Below, in pieces: positions 1 through 8,938 of a stretch of 64,000 nucleotides of DNA. The notes below the pieces were generated by a model. That model ran no database searches, was not told where the DNA came from, and saw nothing but the letters and a program-made list of their open reading frames with translations. This DNA comes from Paulinella micropora. Taxonomy: Eukaryota > Cercozoa > Imbricatea > Euglyphida. The stretch lies in the NCBI GenBank assembly GCA_009731375.1, contig BJOX01000182.1:494090-558089 (forward strand), read 5' to 3'. Each line of letters begins with the position of its first letter. Position 1 is the stretch's first letter. A program made the position numbers and the translations under genes.

Positions 1-11
1 AGGGGGCCCGT

Positions 12-82
12 AAGCTGGAGTATGAAGATCGCTAGATGCGCCAAGAGGGCTACCAGATTAAGCGCCCACGGAACCGCTAGGT
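12..82. repeat. Direct repeat, upstream copy flanking the F-box/LRR gene
   Basis: This stretch (GCTGGAGTATGAAGATCGCT onward, ending at CCGCTAGGTC) recurs almost unchanged at 2241-2323. The two copies bracket the F-box/LRR gene. The downstream copy is preceded by a remnant of LRR coding sequence, so this block is probably the 3' flank of a tandemly duplicated LRR gene whose body lies outside the window. Confidence 0.8.
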
Positions 83-499
83 CATGGCCTGGTTGACAAT
101 CCTGTCCACATTTCTCTTTCTCATCCACAGCCATCGCCATTGTTGGTCTGGGAGCAGACACACGTTAGGCCCAACAAAAACCGCGTTCTCCTCGACCCTT
201 TTTATGCCACGACTTGAGACACCTCGAGAGGAAAAAAGGGAGGAGAGGAGGATTATGTTCTGTCATTTTTCCCTACTCTCCACTCCCCCCCCCGACCGGA
301 CCAAGCTTTCGGGTCTCCCCTTTCCCTCCCTTGTTGTTTTTTCTCCCTCGGGGAAAAGGGAAAGAGAACGGGGGGGGGGGGGCGGGCAGAACTCTGTTTC
401 TCTTTTCCCTCCCCTAAACCAAAATCGTCTCGGTTAGCAAAAGGCTGTGCAAAAAAAAAAACATTAAAAAAAGAGAAAGAATTACCTGCCCTAGAGACG
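83..499. other. Intergenic, low-complexity, 5' flank of the LRR gene
   Basis: Runs of G, C and A with purine/pyrimidine tracts and no convincing coding sequence. The A-rich stretch around 450-480 lies just upstream of the start codon of the next gene. Short open frames here are G/C-run artefacts. Confidence 0.6.
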
Positions 500-2077
500 A
501 TGTACAAGCCGCCAGTCAAGCGCTGCAAGCACGACGTTTCGCCAGTACAGCCCGCTCTGTTGCTAAGCCTGCCCGTAGATGTTTGGGAACTGGTTTGTGG
601 CCTGGTGGCGGACGTGTCGTGGTGGTTCAGGGTCTGGTCTTTGGTTTGTCGGGACGCCAGAAAGAACGTTTGTCCCGCGTCGTTTCCTGCGCTGCGCGTG
701 AGTTCGAAGAGGCCAGCGATCCCCGTGGACCGCTGGCGGGAATGGAAAGAGATTGATAGCCTAACCATCGACGGCGACGGAACCGTTGTCCTGCAGCAAA
801 TCAGGGAGCACCGGATTACCGTGCGGACTGTTTTGCTAGATATCGTCACGGACCAGAACCTCCAAGACGCCGTGCACATCAACGGCCTGCAGCGCCTGGG
901 CAACATTTACTACGCAACCCCGGAGACTGAGGCTGAGGACACACCTCCCTTGGTCCCGTGCGGCAGCTGGCTGAGCAACTGCCATTACGCTAGCGATGAG
1001 GCGATCATGGCATACTTGCAGGCCAAGAAGGTAGACACCCTGGTTTTGAATTTCAGGCCGGGCCAAGTGCTGAGCGCCAATCTGTGCCGTGTCATTAGTA
1101 CAATGACCCAACTGCGACAGCTCGACTTGTCTCACAACATCGTCCATGACGAGTCGGGCTGGCTAGCGACACTGGCACAGCTGCAGTACCTAAACTTGAA
1201 TTTATGTGAGGGAGTTACTGACAACACCCTGGCACAAATATCAAACTTGTACCAGTTAGAATATTTATCCTTGTGTTATTGCGTCGACCTTACATCCGCG
1301 GGGCTAACGCAGCTAGCCCCTCTGCATGAACTACGTTATTTGAACCTAAGTTCGGTGGACATAGCTAATTCCCAGTTGGTTCGTGACATGGCTAAGCTGC
1401 AGTATCTTTATCTCTCTACGTGCCAAGTTAACGATGACACGATGCAACAGCTGGTTAACCTACCAGATCTAGAGGTCCTGGATCTGTCTAGCAACCCGGG
1501 CATTACTGACGCGGGGTTTGCCTGCGTGGCGCGACTGGTAAGGCTGCGAGAGCTTTACCTGTGCTTTTGTACTGGCATTACCTCCGCTGGGTTACAACCT
1601 CTCTCTGGCCTGCGACACAGTCTGCAAAAGCTAGATCTAAGCGGTTGCTCGATCCACGACTGCAAGTTCTTGTCCGAGCTTGGCGAGCTACAAGACCTGT
1701 CGTTAAACGTCTCGGCCCAGGCCGGGGACGAACTGGCGTATCTGCCACGCCAATTGAAGAGCCTCAAATTGCGAGGTGGCCCGCAATTCGACGGAGAGAA
1801 ACTCTGGTACTTGTCACGGTTGCCAGAGCTGGAGAAAATGTCTGTAGATGGCTGTGGAAACCTGACGTCGTCGGCTATTAGGCACCTAAGAACCTTAGCG
1901 AACCTGCAAAGCCTGACTTTCTTGGATTGTCCCGAACTGGATGACAACGTGTTTGAGCACTTTCTGGCCATGCCCAAACTACAGAAAATATCTATCTGGC
2001 CCTTCAGAAAGGTAAGTACACAAGCGGTCGAAACTTTCCGAGCACAACGCCCTGGTTGTAAGCTTGATTGTCGCTAG
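500..2077 (+). CDS. F-box/leucine-rich-repeat protein, 525 aa
   Basis: Residues about 20-60 (LSLPVDVWELVCGLV, then a Trp/Cys-rich helix region with SLVCRD) look like an F-box, the segment that binds Skp1 in SCF ubiquitin ligases. From about residue 195 to the end there are about a dozen leucine-rich repeats of the cysteine-containing type, for example LRQLDLSHN, LQYLNLNLCEGVTD and LEYLSLCYCVDLTSAG. By family knowledge such proteins are substrate-recruiting subunits of cullin-RING ligases; the substrate cannot be inferred. The start ATG follows an A-rich leader, and the frame is open to a TAG without introns. A fragment of a second copy of the last repeat lies downstream (2198-2245), and a different LRR gene follows on the other strand, so the locus is a small LRR cluster. 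The F-box assignment is less certain than the LRR assignment. Confidence 0.85.
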   Translation: MYKPPVKRCKHDVSPVQPALLLSLPVDVWELVCGLVADVSWWFRVWSLVCRDARKNVCPASFPALRVSSKRPAIPVDRWREWKEIDSLTIDGDGTVVLQQIREHRITVRTVLLDIVTDQNLQDAVHINGLQRLGNIYYATPETEAEDTPPLVPCGSWLSNCHYASDEAIMAYLQAKKVDTLVLNFRPGQVLSANLCRVISTMTQLRQLDLSHNIVHDESGWLATLAQLQYLNLNLCEGVTDNTLAQISNLYQLEYLSLCYCVDLTSAGLTQLAPLHELRYLNLSSVDIANSQLVRDMAKLQYLYLSTCQVNDDTMQQLVNLPDLEVLDLSSNPGITDAGFACVARLVRLRELYLCFCTGITSAGLQPLSGLRHSLQKLDLSGCSIHDCKFLSELGELQDLSLNVSAQAGDELAYLPRQLKSLKLRGGPQFDGEKLWYLSRLPELEKMSVDGCGNLTSSAIRHLRTLANLQSLTFLDCPELDDNVFEHFLAMPKLQKISIWPFRKVSTQAVETFRAQRPGCKLDCR

Positions 2078-2500
2078 GCCCGCAGGCAAAATAGCACGCT
2101 GGTTCGAACTAGATATTTCTTGTTTTTTGGTCTTGAATGCAAGAAAACTCTCTGCCCAACCTGCAAGATCTATATTTCTTTGGTTGTCAGAGGTTTGACG
2201 ACGACAGCGTGTTTGAGCATTTTCTGGCCATACCTAAACTACACAAACGCTGGAGTAGGAAGATCGCTAGATAGCTGCGCCAAGAGGGCTACCAGATTAA
2301 GCGCCCACGGAACCGCTAGGTCGGCAGGGAATCTCGGCATAGAAAAACAAAGAGTCTCCTTTTTTTTAGTTAAACAATTTTGAACAACAGCAAGCGCAAC
2401 CACCGCCCGGGCTTTTTTTCGGGCCCACAATTTTCTTTTGCCGGTCGCTTTCAAAACGGGCGATCGTTCAGGGAGGGGGGGGGGGAACTGGCGCCCATCT
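2078..2500. repeat. Intergenic region with LRR gene remnant and second direct-repeat copy
   Basis: Bases 2198-2245 resemble the 3' coding end of the upstream gene (GTGTTTGAGCA then TTTCTGGCCAT, matching the VFEHFLAMPKL coding region), followed at 2241-2323 by the block also found at 12-82. This is best read as the tail of a tandem gene duplicate left after deletion. The remainder (2324-2500) has homopolymer runs and no gene. Confidence 0.7.
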
Positions 2501-3478
2501 CTAAGGGACAGAATTCTGCGGGGGATTTTCAGATTTGCCGCTGCGTGGTTGATCCCCTTCGGGCCCGTCGAAGAAGGAGTCCCATTTCAGATTCAGCAGT
2601 GTTTCGGCCGCGGGGGTGTGGCTGTCCCGTGCGATCGTTCGGTACAGCCCGCCCGGCAGCCCCTCTAGCGACTGCAGGCTGACGGCCCTGAGCTCCAGCG
2701 ACCGCAGCCGGGGCAGGACCGCCAGCGGGCCGAACGAGGGCAGCTCGGCATTCGTGAGCACCAGTTCCTCCAGCACGCAGCCCTGCCAGAGCCGCGCGTC
2801 TACGTGCAGCCACGCATCATTGGACGGCCCCGCCGATTCCAGCGCCAGCTTGCGCAGCTTCAGGTCCTTGANNNNNNNNNNNNNNNNNNNNNNNNNNNNN
2901 NNNNNNNNNNNNNNNNNNNNNNNNNNNNNNNNNNNNNNNNNNNNNNNNNNNNGCAGGACCGCCAGCGGGCCGAACGAGGGCAGCTCGGCATTCGTGAGCA
3001 CCAGTTCCTCCAGCACGCAGCCCCGCCACAGCCGCGCGTCTACGTGCAGCCACGCATCATTGGACGGCCCCGCCGATTCCAGCGCCAGCTTGCGCAGTTT
3101 CAGTTCCTTGACCGACACCAGCAGCTGCCCCAGCTCCTGCGGCGTAGAGGCGCGGTACAGCAAGGACAGTTCTCGGAGCCCGCGCAGGCGTCGCAGGTGC
3201 ACGAGCGCGCCGTGGTTCAAGGCCCTGGAGCGCGGCAGGTGCAGCGCGCGCAGCTGTCGCAGGCCGCCCAGACAAACGTCAGGGCGCCAGCCGTCGGGCG
3301 CCCAGAATTCCGTCAGGTTCCGCGCGAGCGTTGCGAAGCGCAGGTACTCGGTTTGTGCAAAGAACGAACCGGACAGGTCTAAACAGCTCAACGAGGGCAG
3401 GCGCGCCAGAAAACACAAATTGCCTATGCCGCGACACCAGTGCAGCCGCAGGGTGTGCAAATATGGCAGGGGCCCGAA
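2501..3478 (-). CDS. Leucine-rich-repeat protein, partial (5' end lost in assembly gap)
   Basis: The minus-strand frame shows LRR units such as LRLHWCRGIGNL, LSCLDLSGSFF, LRALHLPRSRALNHGALVHL and LRGLRELSLLYRAS, ending at a stop at 2501. The N-terminal part lies in the 604-base gap 3479-4082. A second gap (2872-2952) separates two near-identical stretches of about 159 bases (2713-2871 and 2953-3111), which encode the same KLRKLALESAGPSNDAWLH region with only a few changes. The duplicate could be a true recent repeat expansion or two haplotypes joined by the assembler. No F-box is visible in what remains. Very GC-rich, like the neighbouring host genes. Confidence 0.65.
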   Translation of the reverse strand, partial: FGPLPYLHTLRLHWCRGIGNLCFLARLPSLSCLDLSGSFFAQTEYLRFATLARNLTEFWAPDGWRPDVCLGGLRQLRALHLPRSRALNHGALVHLRRLRGLRELSLLYRASTPQELGQLLVSVKELKLRKLALESAGPSNDAWLHVDARLWRGCVLEELVLTNAELPSFGPLAVLXXXXXXXXXXXXXXXXXXXXXXXXXXXXKDLKLRKLALESAGPSNDAWLHVDARLWQGCVLEELVLTNAELPSFGPLAVLPRLRSLELRAVSLQSLEGLPGGLYRTIARDSHTPAAETLLNLKWDSFFDGPEGDQPRSGKSENPPQNSVP

Positions 3479-4421
3479 NNNNNNNNNNNNNNNNNNNNNN
3501 NNNNNNNNNNNNNNNNNNNNNNNNNNNNNNNNNNNNNNNNNNNNNNNNNNNNNNNNNNNNNNNNNNNNNNNNNNNNNNNNNNNNNNNNNNNNNNNNNNNN
3601 NNNNNNNNNNNNNNNNNNNNNNNNNNNNNNNNNNNNNNNNNNNNNNNNNNNNNNNNNNNNNNNNNNNNNNNNNNNNNNNNNNNNNNNNNNNNNNNNNNNN
3701 NNNNNNNNNNNNNNNNNNNNNNNNNNNNNNNNNNNNNNNNNNNNNNNNNNNNNNNNNNNNNNNNNNNNNNNNNNNNNNNNNNNNNNNNNNNNNNNNNNNN
3801 NNNNNNNNNNNNNNNNNNNNNNNNNNNNNNNNNNNNNNNNNNNNNNNNNNNNNNNNNNNNNNNNNNNNNNNNNNNNNNNNNNNNNNNNNNNNNNNNNNNN
3901 NNNNNNNNNNNNNNNNNNNNNNNNNNNNNNNNNNNNNNNNNNNNNNNNNNNNNNNNNNNNNNNNNNNNNNNNNNNNNNNNNNNNNNNNNNNNNNNNNNNN
4001 NNNNNNNNNNNNNNNNNNNNNNNNNNNNNNNNNNNNNNNNNNNNNNNNNNNNNNNNNNNNNNNNNNNNNNNNNNNNNNNNNNCTAATTTCCCCCCCCCCC
4101 CCCCCCCCCGTTTGCCCCCCTCCCCGGGGAAGATAAGGCGCCCCGCTAAGTCTTTTTTTTTTGTTAAAATGGGGGGGGGCCGCGCAAAGAAAAGGCCTGC
4201 CTCTCGGCCCCCCCCCTCTCTCTCTCTCCCTGCCCGCCTCTCTCCAATCCATTTTTCGTTCTGTCTGTTGTATTCATTTGCTTTTTTTTCTCTTTCCCTG
4301 CCTCATTCCCTTGCCCTTCATTTCTCTGCTTTGTTTTTTTTGACTGGTTCCTTTTTTAAAAAGAATTGTCTGGACTTGAGCAAAAGACGAGAGCGGAAAA
4401 AGGAGGAGTCTTGTTTTGCCA
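3479..4421. other. Assembly gap and low-complexity intergenic DNA
   Basis: Bases 3479-4082 are N. The remainder has long C, T and CT runs and no supportable gene. The 5' end of the partial LRR gene is presumed to lie in the gap. Confidence 0.7.
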
Positions 4422-6035
4422 CTAGAGGTTTCCAGTCTTTTGTCGCTTGGTTTGTTTCTCGTTATTGTCTCTTGTAATTCTTGGTGCTTTCCTTTGTTGT
4501 GTGCTGGACCGATTGGTCAAGTGAGAGGAAACAAGAGGTGATGAGGGCTGCGATGCCACGCCAGACTTCAAGATCACCGGCGCTTGCCCTATTCTCGGTT
4601 GCACAGGCTGTGCTCTCGAACGGAGTTCCGGACGCCTGGCGACCTCTTGCCCGCCATTGGCGTGGTGGCTGACTATGCGCAGAATGGCAATGACAAAATT
4701 CTGCATATCCGAGAAGGTCACTTCACTGAAACGAAACAGGCGCATGACCTCTTTGGCGTCTATGACCTCATAGAAATTCTGATTCCATGGTAGGACAATT
4801 CTAGAGCTGGAAAAACTGCGCAGCCAGTCCTTGTTCAAATCATCCAGTGCTACACAGACTACTTGTGTTTGCTCGTGCAGGTAATGCGCGGCCCTGAGGC
4901 AGGGCCCGTTCACGAATTCTGTTTCTAAGTCTCCACAGAACCTCAATTCATCTAACCACCACATGGAGCAGCAGTTCACAAAGCTTTGACCACTTTTGGA
5001 CATTTCTACAAACTGGGCCAACGCTGTGCAGAGAACTTCCAGGGGCAGCTTACTGTAACTGTTGGCTAGAATGCTCAGCAGGTTCGACGCTTTGATGAGT
5101 TCTGTTAATTTGCGGTAATGGACTCTGGGCTCCGGCGCAAAGCGGAGGCAGAAGAAAGGATCTATGCCAACTAGCACAAGCTCGTTCTTTTTCAGGCTCA
5201 ATAACACGTTATTGGGCTCGAAGTTGGAATAGAGCACCTGGGCGGTGCTAAACGCAGTCAGTAAGCTGTCTATAAACTTCCAGATCAGGTCGGCGATCCG
5301 GGCCTTGTCCTTTTCAGATTGAGCCGACTCGATAACGTTGGTCAGGGTCCTAACCTTCCCGTCGGGCGTGCCGCTGATATAATCCATGACGATGTAATAA
5401 TTACCTGCGGTGGTGTCAGTGGCCATTGGCGCTACCCTGGCCGGGCCGCCCTTGCTCATAAACANNNNNNNNNNATTGCTCATAAATAAGCAGCCGTGCA
5501 CTTTCGGGGCCAGCCCGTGCTTGCTGTTCAGGTAGTGCTGCATCTGCATAGCATCCACTAGGTTGCCCAACGAGGCCTGTCGCATTCCCTTTGTTGACGG
5601 GTCCCTGGTGGGGCGTTTCAGGGCTAAGCCTATCTTTGGGAGAAGGATAACGTCGTCAGCTCGGTGGCGGATCGCGCCCGGGTACTGCCTATCAAATTCT
5701 TGCTTGTCCATTTGCAAGCAGGGTACGCCCGTGGGAAAAGCCTGCCTCAGTTGTAAATCCAAGACGCCGCCGTCGTGTTGGTCCGCGGTCATAGCTAGCA
5801 AGTGATCTGCGGTTGGATCCTTTTGGGTTGTATAAAACGTAAAGGGTTTCCAACGCATGACAGAGCATCGCAACTTATCTAGATCCAGGTTCGGCCTTTC
5901 TAGGATTTTCTTGCAGTTCTTGCACCTGAGCTCGTGTTCCAGCTTGAACTTTCTGATGCTCGCGGCACGCGTCCGGGCCAGGTCGGCGGCCTCCCTTGCT
6001 AGCGCTGTTTGTATTTTCTTCTGCTCCGATAACAT
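4422..6035 (-). CDS. Divergent protein-kinase-like protein, about 537 aa
   Basis: Middle segments follow kinase-fold order: LALKRPTRD could be the ATP-anchoring lysine strand, YYIVMDYISGT the hinge, VLYSNFEPNNVLL the catalytic-loop position and LVGIDPFF the metal-binding DFG position. The usual HxD of the catalytic loop reads Y-S-N, so a pseudokinase or a very diverged kinase is likely. The N-terminal 60 residues are basic and helical, with a CKNCKK pair near residue 38; the C-terminal 80 residues are Ser/Gln/Arg-rich and look disordered, ending in a basic patch (KQTKRQKTG). A 10-N gap at 5465-5474 lies between two copies of TTGCTCATAAA, so a few residues there are duplicated or missing. ATG at 6033-6035. 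Intronless and divergent from the next gene. The function is not recognised beyond the fold guess. Confidence 0.6.
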   Translation of the reverse strand: MLSEQKKIQTALAREAADLARTRAASIRKFKLEHELRCKNCKKILERPNLDLDKLRCSVMRWKPFTFYTTQKDPTADHLLAMTADQHDGGVLDLQLRQAFPTGVPCLQMDKQEFDRQYPGAIRHRADDVILLPKIGLALKRPTRDPSTKGMRQASLGNLVDAMQMQHYLNSKHGLAPKVHGCLFMSNXXXXFMSKGGPARVAPMATDTTAGNYYIVMDYISGTPDGKVRTLTNVIESAQSEKDKARIADLIWKFIDSLLTAFSTAQVLYSNFEPNNVLLSLKKNELVLVGIDPFFCLRFAPEPRVHYRKLTELIKASNLLSILANSYSKLPLEVLCTALAQFVEMSKSGQSFVNCCSMWWLDELRFCGDLETEFVNGPCLRAAHYLHEQTQVVCVALDDLNKDWLRSFSSSRIVLPWNQNFYEVIDAKEVMRLFRFSEVTFSDMQNFVIAILRIVSHHANGGQEVARRPELRSRAQPVQPRIGQAPVILKSGVASQPSSPLVSSHLTNRSSTQQRKAPRITRDNNEKQTKRQKTGNL

Positions 6036-6596
6036 CTGCTAAGTGCCCCGGCCTTTTTTTTTCTCTGCCAAGGACGCTAGCAAAACACTCGAGTGTGTAT
6101 GTTTGCGGCCGGGGACAGCCCCCCGAGGATTTTCCCTTTCGCTTTCACTCCTCTGCTTCCTGTCTGCTCTTCTTTGCTTTTCTTTACTACATGTCGCCAG
6201 AACAAACAGAAATCAAATTCTGCTGCAATCGACGGAGGGGCAGGGGAGGGGGGGGAGAAAACAGGACGACGCCAAGCGGAGGGTTTTTTCCCGGGCCCTC
6301 TGGCAGGCAAAAAGAGGAGGGGGGGGATAGAGAGAGAGGGAAGGGAAACCTTGTGGACGGAAAGCTTCTTCGGGGGCGGGCGCTTCCAGGTTTTTCTTTG
6401 GGTGCTCGCCACCCCCCGGGCCACCCCGGCCCCCCCCCTCCTTCCATTTGCCCAGCCGGCCGGACCTCCTTCTTTCTAGTGTTTTGTTTTTTTTTTAATT
6501 CGTCCGAGCTTTTTAATCCCCGAGAAAACGAAGGACAAAGTAACCTTTTTTTTTTTGTTCACAACGGGAGGTTTTTTTAGCCAACGTTGGGGGGGC
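6036..6596. other. Divergent intergenic region between two host genes
   Basis: About 560 bases with CT, G, C and T runs between minus-strand and plus-strand genes. It presumably holds both promoters. No clear TATA box or RNA gene; the open frames in it are low-complexity. Confidence 0.5.
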
Positions 6597-8057
6597 ATGG
6601 ACCGCGTCTGTACGGAATGCCAGCACGGGCCGTGCCTGCACGAAGAAGCGCTAGCGTGCGTCACGTCTCCCGACGGCGTAGCCGTGCTGGCGGACCGGGC
6701 CGTGCGCAGCCAACAGCTGTCATACTTGTGCTGGAGCGGGGCGCTCCGGGGCGCCTACGCGCCCGTGCTCGGGGCGCTCGCACGCCAGCGCCCGGGGTCC
6801 GTCCGGGCAGTGCTCACACACCTGCGCGCAGAGTTCGCGGTCCGTGCCTCCGGCGCGGGCGGTCCCCCTCACACGGAACTGCTGGGTGAGAGCTGGTGGT
6901 CGCTGTTCCGTGCCCTGTCGCAAGAAGAGCGGTCGGCAGAGGCACTGCGGCCGTTGTGGTCTTTTTTGCAGACACCAGGGCTCCAGCAGCGGCGGGGCGA
7001 CGCAGCACGCATAATCAGGTCGTTGTTGTGCGCACGGCGCACCGCCGCCGCGTTGCGTGTGGCCGAGGTCGTGCTGTCGCCGCCGGCACCAGAGGTCCGC
7101 TCTGTTGGCTTCGTTAGCTGGCTCGGCGTCGCCACTGTTCTGTGGCGCGGCCGAACCGACCCCCCGCTCGGGGCGCTGCTGGGCAGAGTGCTAGACCTCC
7201 TGGGGCTGCGCGCTTGCGCACGAGAGGGTCCCAGCTTCCAGTGCGCCGTCGCTGCTGTGTCTGCGCTCGACGCCTGCCTGTTGCAACTAGAACGCGCTGT
7301 TGTCCTGGCCGCGCTGGCCGAGGCGTCGGAGTTGCTGCGGTTGTCCGACGAGAACTGGGCCGCGGCCGCCGCCCTCGTGCGTTCGCCCGTGCTGCTAAAC
7401 TTCTTCTTGCTGTCCGAGCCGAGGCCCGTGCACCGGCGCCGGACGCAGACGTTACTGGAGCTGGCACTGTGCGGTGCGTACTCTGTTGAGGGCGGCGACG
7501 TGTTGCTTCGGCTAAGGGCCGTGCCGTCGGTGCTGTGCATAGCGGGCCTGCTGGCGACGGTGGGCGCGCCCACCGCCTGGCTCCAGCGTTGGGACCACGC
7601 ACTCGGGGAGCCAGACGACTGGCGAACGATCCGGCAAAGGGCCTTCTATGCCAAGGGCTTCCATTCGCCCGTGCCGCTGCTGAAGTTTCTGCGACGGCTC
7701 AGCGTCGATGTCAACCAGAGCTATCTGCGCCTGGCGGAGGAACAAGGTGCGGAAATAGCTAGTGACCGCAAACATCACGGGGGCGCGCCCCCGCTGCTCG
7801 AACGCCGGAAGGAGGTCAACTGGGCTTACAGGGACGGTGCTTGTAGGGGGGGGGGGGGCCAGGACGACCCCGTGACAAACGCCGGCAGATTCGTCGGGCT
7901 GCTAAGGGCCGTACGGCCGCGGGAGTGGGGCGACGCGGGAGACCTGGCGGGCATTGCCGCCGCGGTATCGGCGCTTGCCAAACTGCTAACAGCAGTGTCA
8001 AAATCAACAACATCCGCATTTCCTTTGTTATCAGAAATGTCAGTTAATGTGTTTTGA
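6597..8057 (+). CDS. Unrecognised GC-rich helical protein, 3' end replaced by element DNA
   Basis: ATG at 6597 gives 486 codons. An upstream in-frame extension to 6555 has no ATG. The N-terminus has a cysteine/histidine cluster (CTECQHGPCLH). The rest is alanine/leucine/arginine-rich with repeated amphipathic helices (for example VLAALAEASELLRL), as in HEAT/armadillo-like proteins, but no family is recognised. GC-rich coding continues to about 7985; then composition switches to AT-rich and the last 19 or so codons (SKSTTSAFPLLSEMSVNVF) are the antisense of a PLV gene. So the native C-terminus is lost and the stop codon is supplied by the inserted element. Whether the truncated protein is made is unknown. 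Confidence 0.6.
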   Translation: MDRVCTECQHGPCLHEEALACVTSPDGVAVLADRAVRSQQLSYLCWSGALRGAYAPVLGALARQRPGSVRAVLTHLRAEFAVRASGAGGPPHTELLGESWWSLFRALSQEERSAEALRPLWSFLQTPGLQQRRGDAARIIRSLLCARRTAAALRVAEVVLSPPAPEVRSVGFVSWLGVATVLWRGRTDPPLGALLGRVLDLLGLRACAREGPSFQCAVAAVSALDACLLQLERAVVLAALAEASELLRLSDENWAAAAALVRSPVLLNFFLLSEPRPVHRRRTQTLLELALCGAYSVEGGDVLLRLRAVPSVLCIAGLLATVGAPTAWLQRWDHALGEPDDWRTIRQRAFYAKGFHSPVPLLKFLRRLSVDVNQSYLRLAEEQGAEIASDRKHHGGAPPLLERRKEVNWAYRDGACRGGGGQDDPVTNAGRFVGLLRAVRPREWGDAGDLAGIAAAVSALAKLLTAVSKSTTSAFPLLSEMSVNVF

Positions 8058-8248
8058 ATAGTGCTCTTCTCATGCGGGACAAGATCACCAAATTCAGTTA
8101 ATGGTTGATTAACTAATGGGGCACCATGACTACTCCACAATTCAAACTGGTTTAGTTGAAAACCATCACTCGCAGGTCTGTTTGCTTCGTTGAGTTTGTT
8201 GATAAAGCCAATTGGCAAACAAATTGAAGCACTTGAGTTTTTAATCAT
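7990..8248 (-). pseudogene. Truncated PLV gene at the host junction
   Basis: ATG at 8246-8248 opens a frame of about 86 element-derived codons (start MIKNSSASICLPIGF). It then passes into the antisense of the host gene at about 7990. The predicted N-terminus is Asn/Leu-rich with a D/V-rich end. It is the first gene of the element on this side and is cut by the integration or a later deletion; the missing major capsid protein is one candidate identity, but nothing in the sequence proves it. Confidence 0.45.
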
Positions 8249-8272
8249 TATATAATAGTAATAATTATTTTA

Positions 8273-8869
8273 TCAATTAGCATTAATTATTTTTTTCATA
8301 ATTTGTACATTCTTGTGTGTAATTCTTTCTTCTTTCATTTTTTTAAAATCCGCCATGGCTTGATTTACGTCATTGTTGCTAGTTTGAGCAACCTCCTTAG
8401 TTGGTGGTGGAGTTTCCTTAGAAGCATCTTCTATTGCTTCTATCTTACTTGCTGGTGTTGTGGTAGTTTGTTTTGGCACAGAAATAGGAGTGGGATTAAC
8501 CGATTTTGGTAAAGATTGTTCAACCTTCGGTGCTGGAGACATTTCAACAGGTTTCGCATTTGGTTCGGGAGATGAATTATTTGCAGATTCTATGTCTGGT
8601 GCCTTTCTTTTCAATGCTTCGTCTGGCACTTGATCTGGCTGTCCGCTGGCAATAGGTTGTTCATTTTTCTTACTTCCTGATTTGCTTACTTTTGGTTTTA
8701 ATTGACTTTTAATCTTACCACTCTTAATATCCGCTTCTATCTTCCTTATTGCTAAGTATTCGGGCGATCCCTTACGAATTGTTACGAATTTTCCTTGCGA
8801 ATTCTGTTTACACCAAAGTGCGATTGCCTGCCGATAGCAAGTTTTGTATAATTTAGTTGATTCCGCCAT
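8273..8869 (-). CDS. PLV basic/proline-rich protein, 198 aa, unknown function
   Basis: An intact frame with ATG at 8867-8869. Residues 1-55 form a compact basic domain (LYKTCYRQAIALWCKQNSQG, then the KGSPEYLAIRKIE motif). Short KGSPEY-type modules of this kind occur in proteins of large DNA viruses and virophages. The rest is low-complexity Lys/Pro/Thr/Glu with a final helix (MADFKKMKEERITHKN). It sits about 70 bases downstream of the ATPase gene on the same strand. One of the few element genes without a frame break. A DNA-binding or virion role would be a guess. Confidence 0.6.
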   Translation of the reverse strand: MAESTKLYKTCYRQAIALWCKQNSQGKFVTIRKGSPEYLAIRKIEADIKSGKIKSQLKPKVSKSGSKKNEQPIASGQPDQVPDEALKRKAPDIESANNSSPEPNAKPVEMSPAPKVEQSLPKSVNPTPISVPKQTTTTPASKIEAIEDASKETPPPTKEVAQTSNNDVNQAMADFKKMKEERITHKNVQIMKKIINAN

Positions 8870-8938
8870 ATAATATATTATTGCTGAAAAAACACTTTTA
8901 ATTTAATTTTTACAGGTTTGTCATATCTCTATCCTTAT

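Noticed and set aside
2529-3382. Several GC-rich ORFs opposite the partial LRR gene
   Set aside because: Shadow frames of a very GC-rich coding strand.
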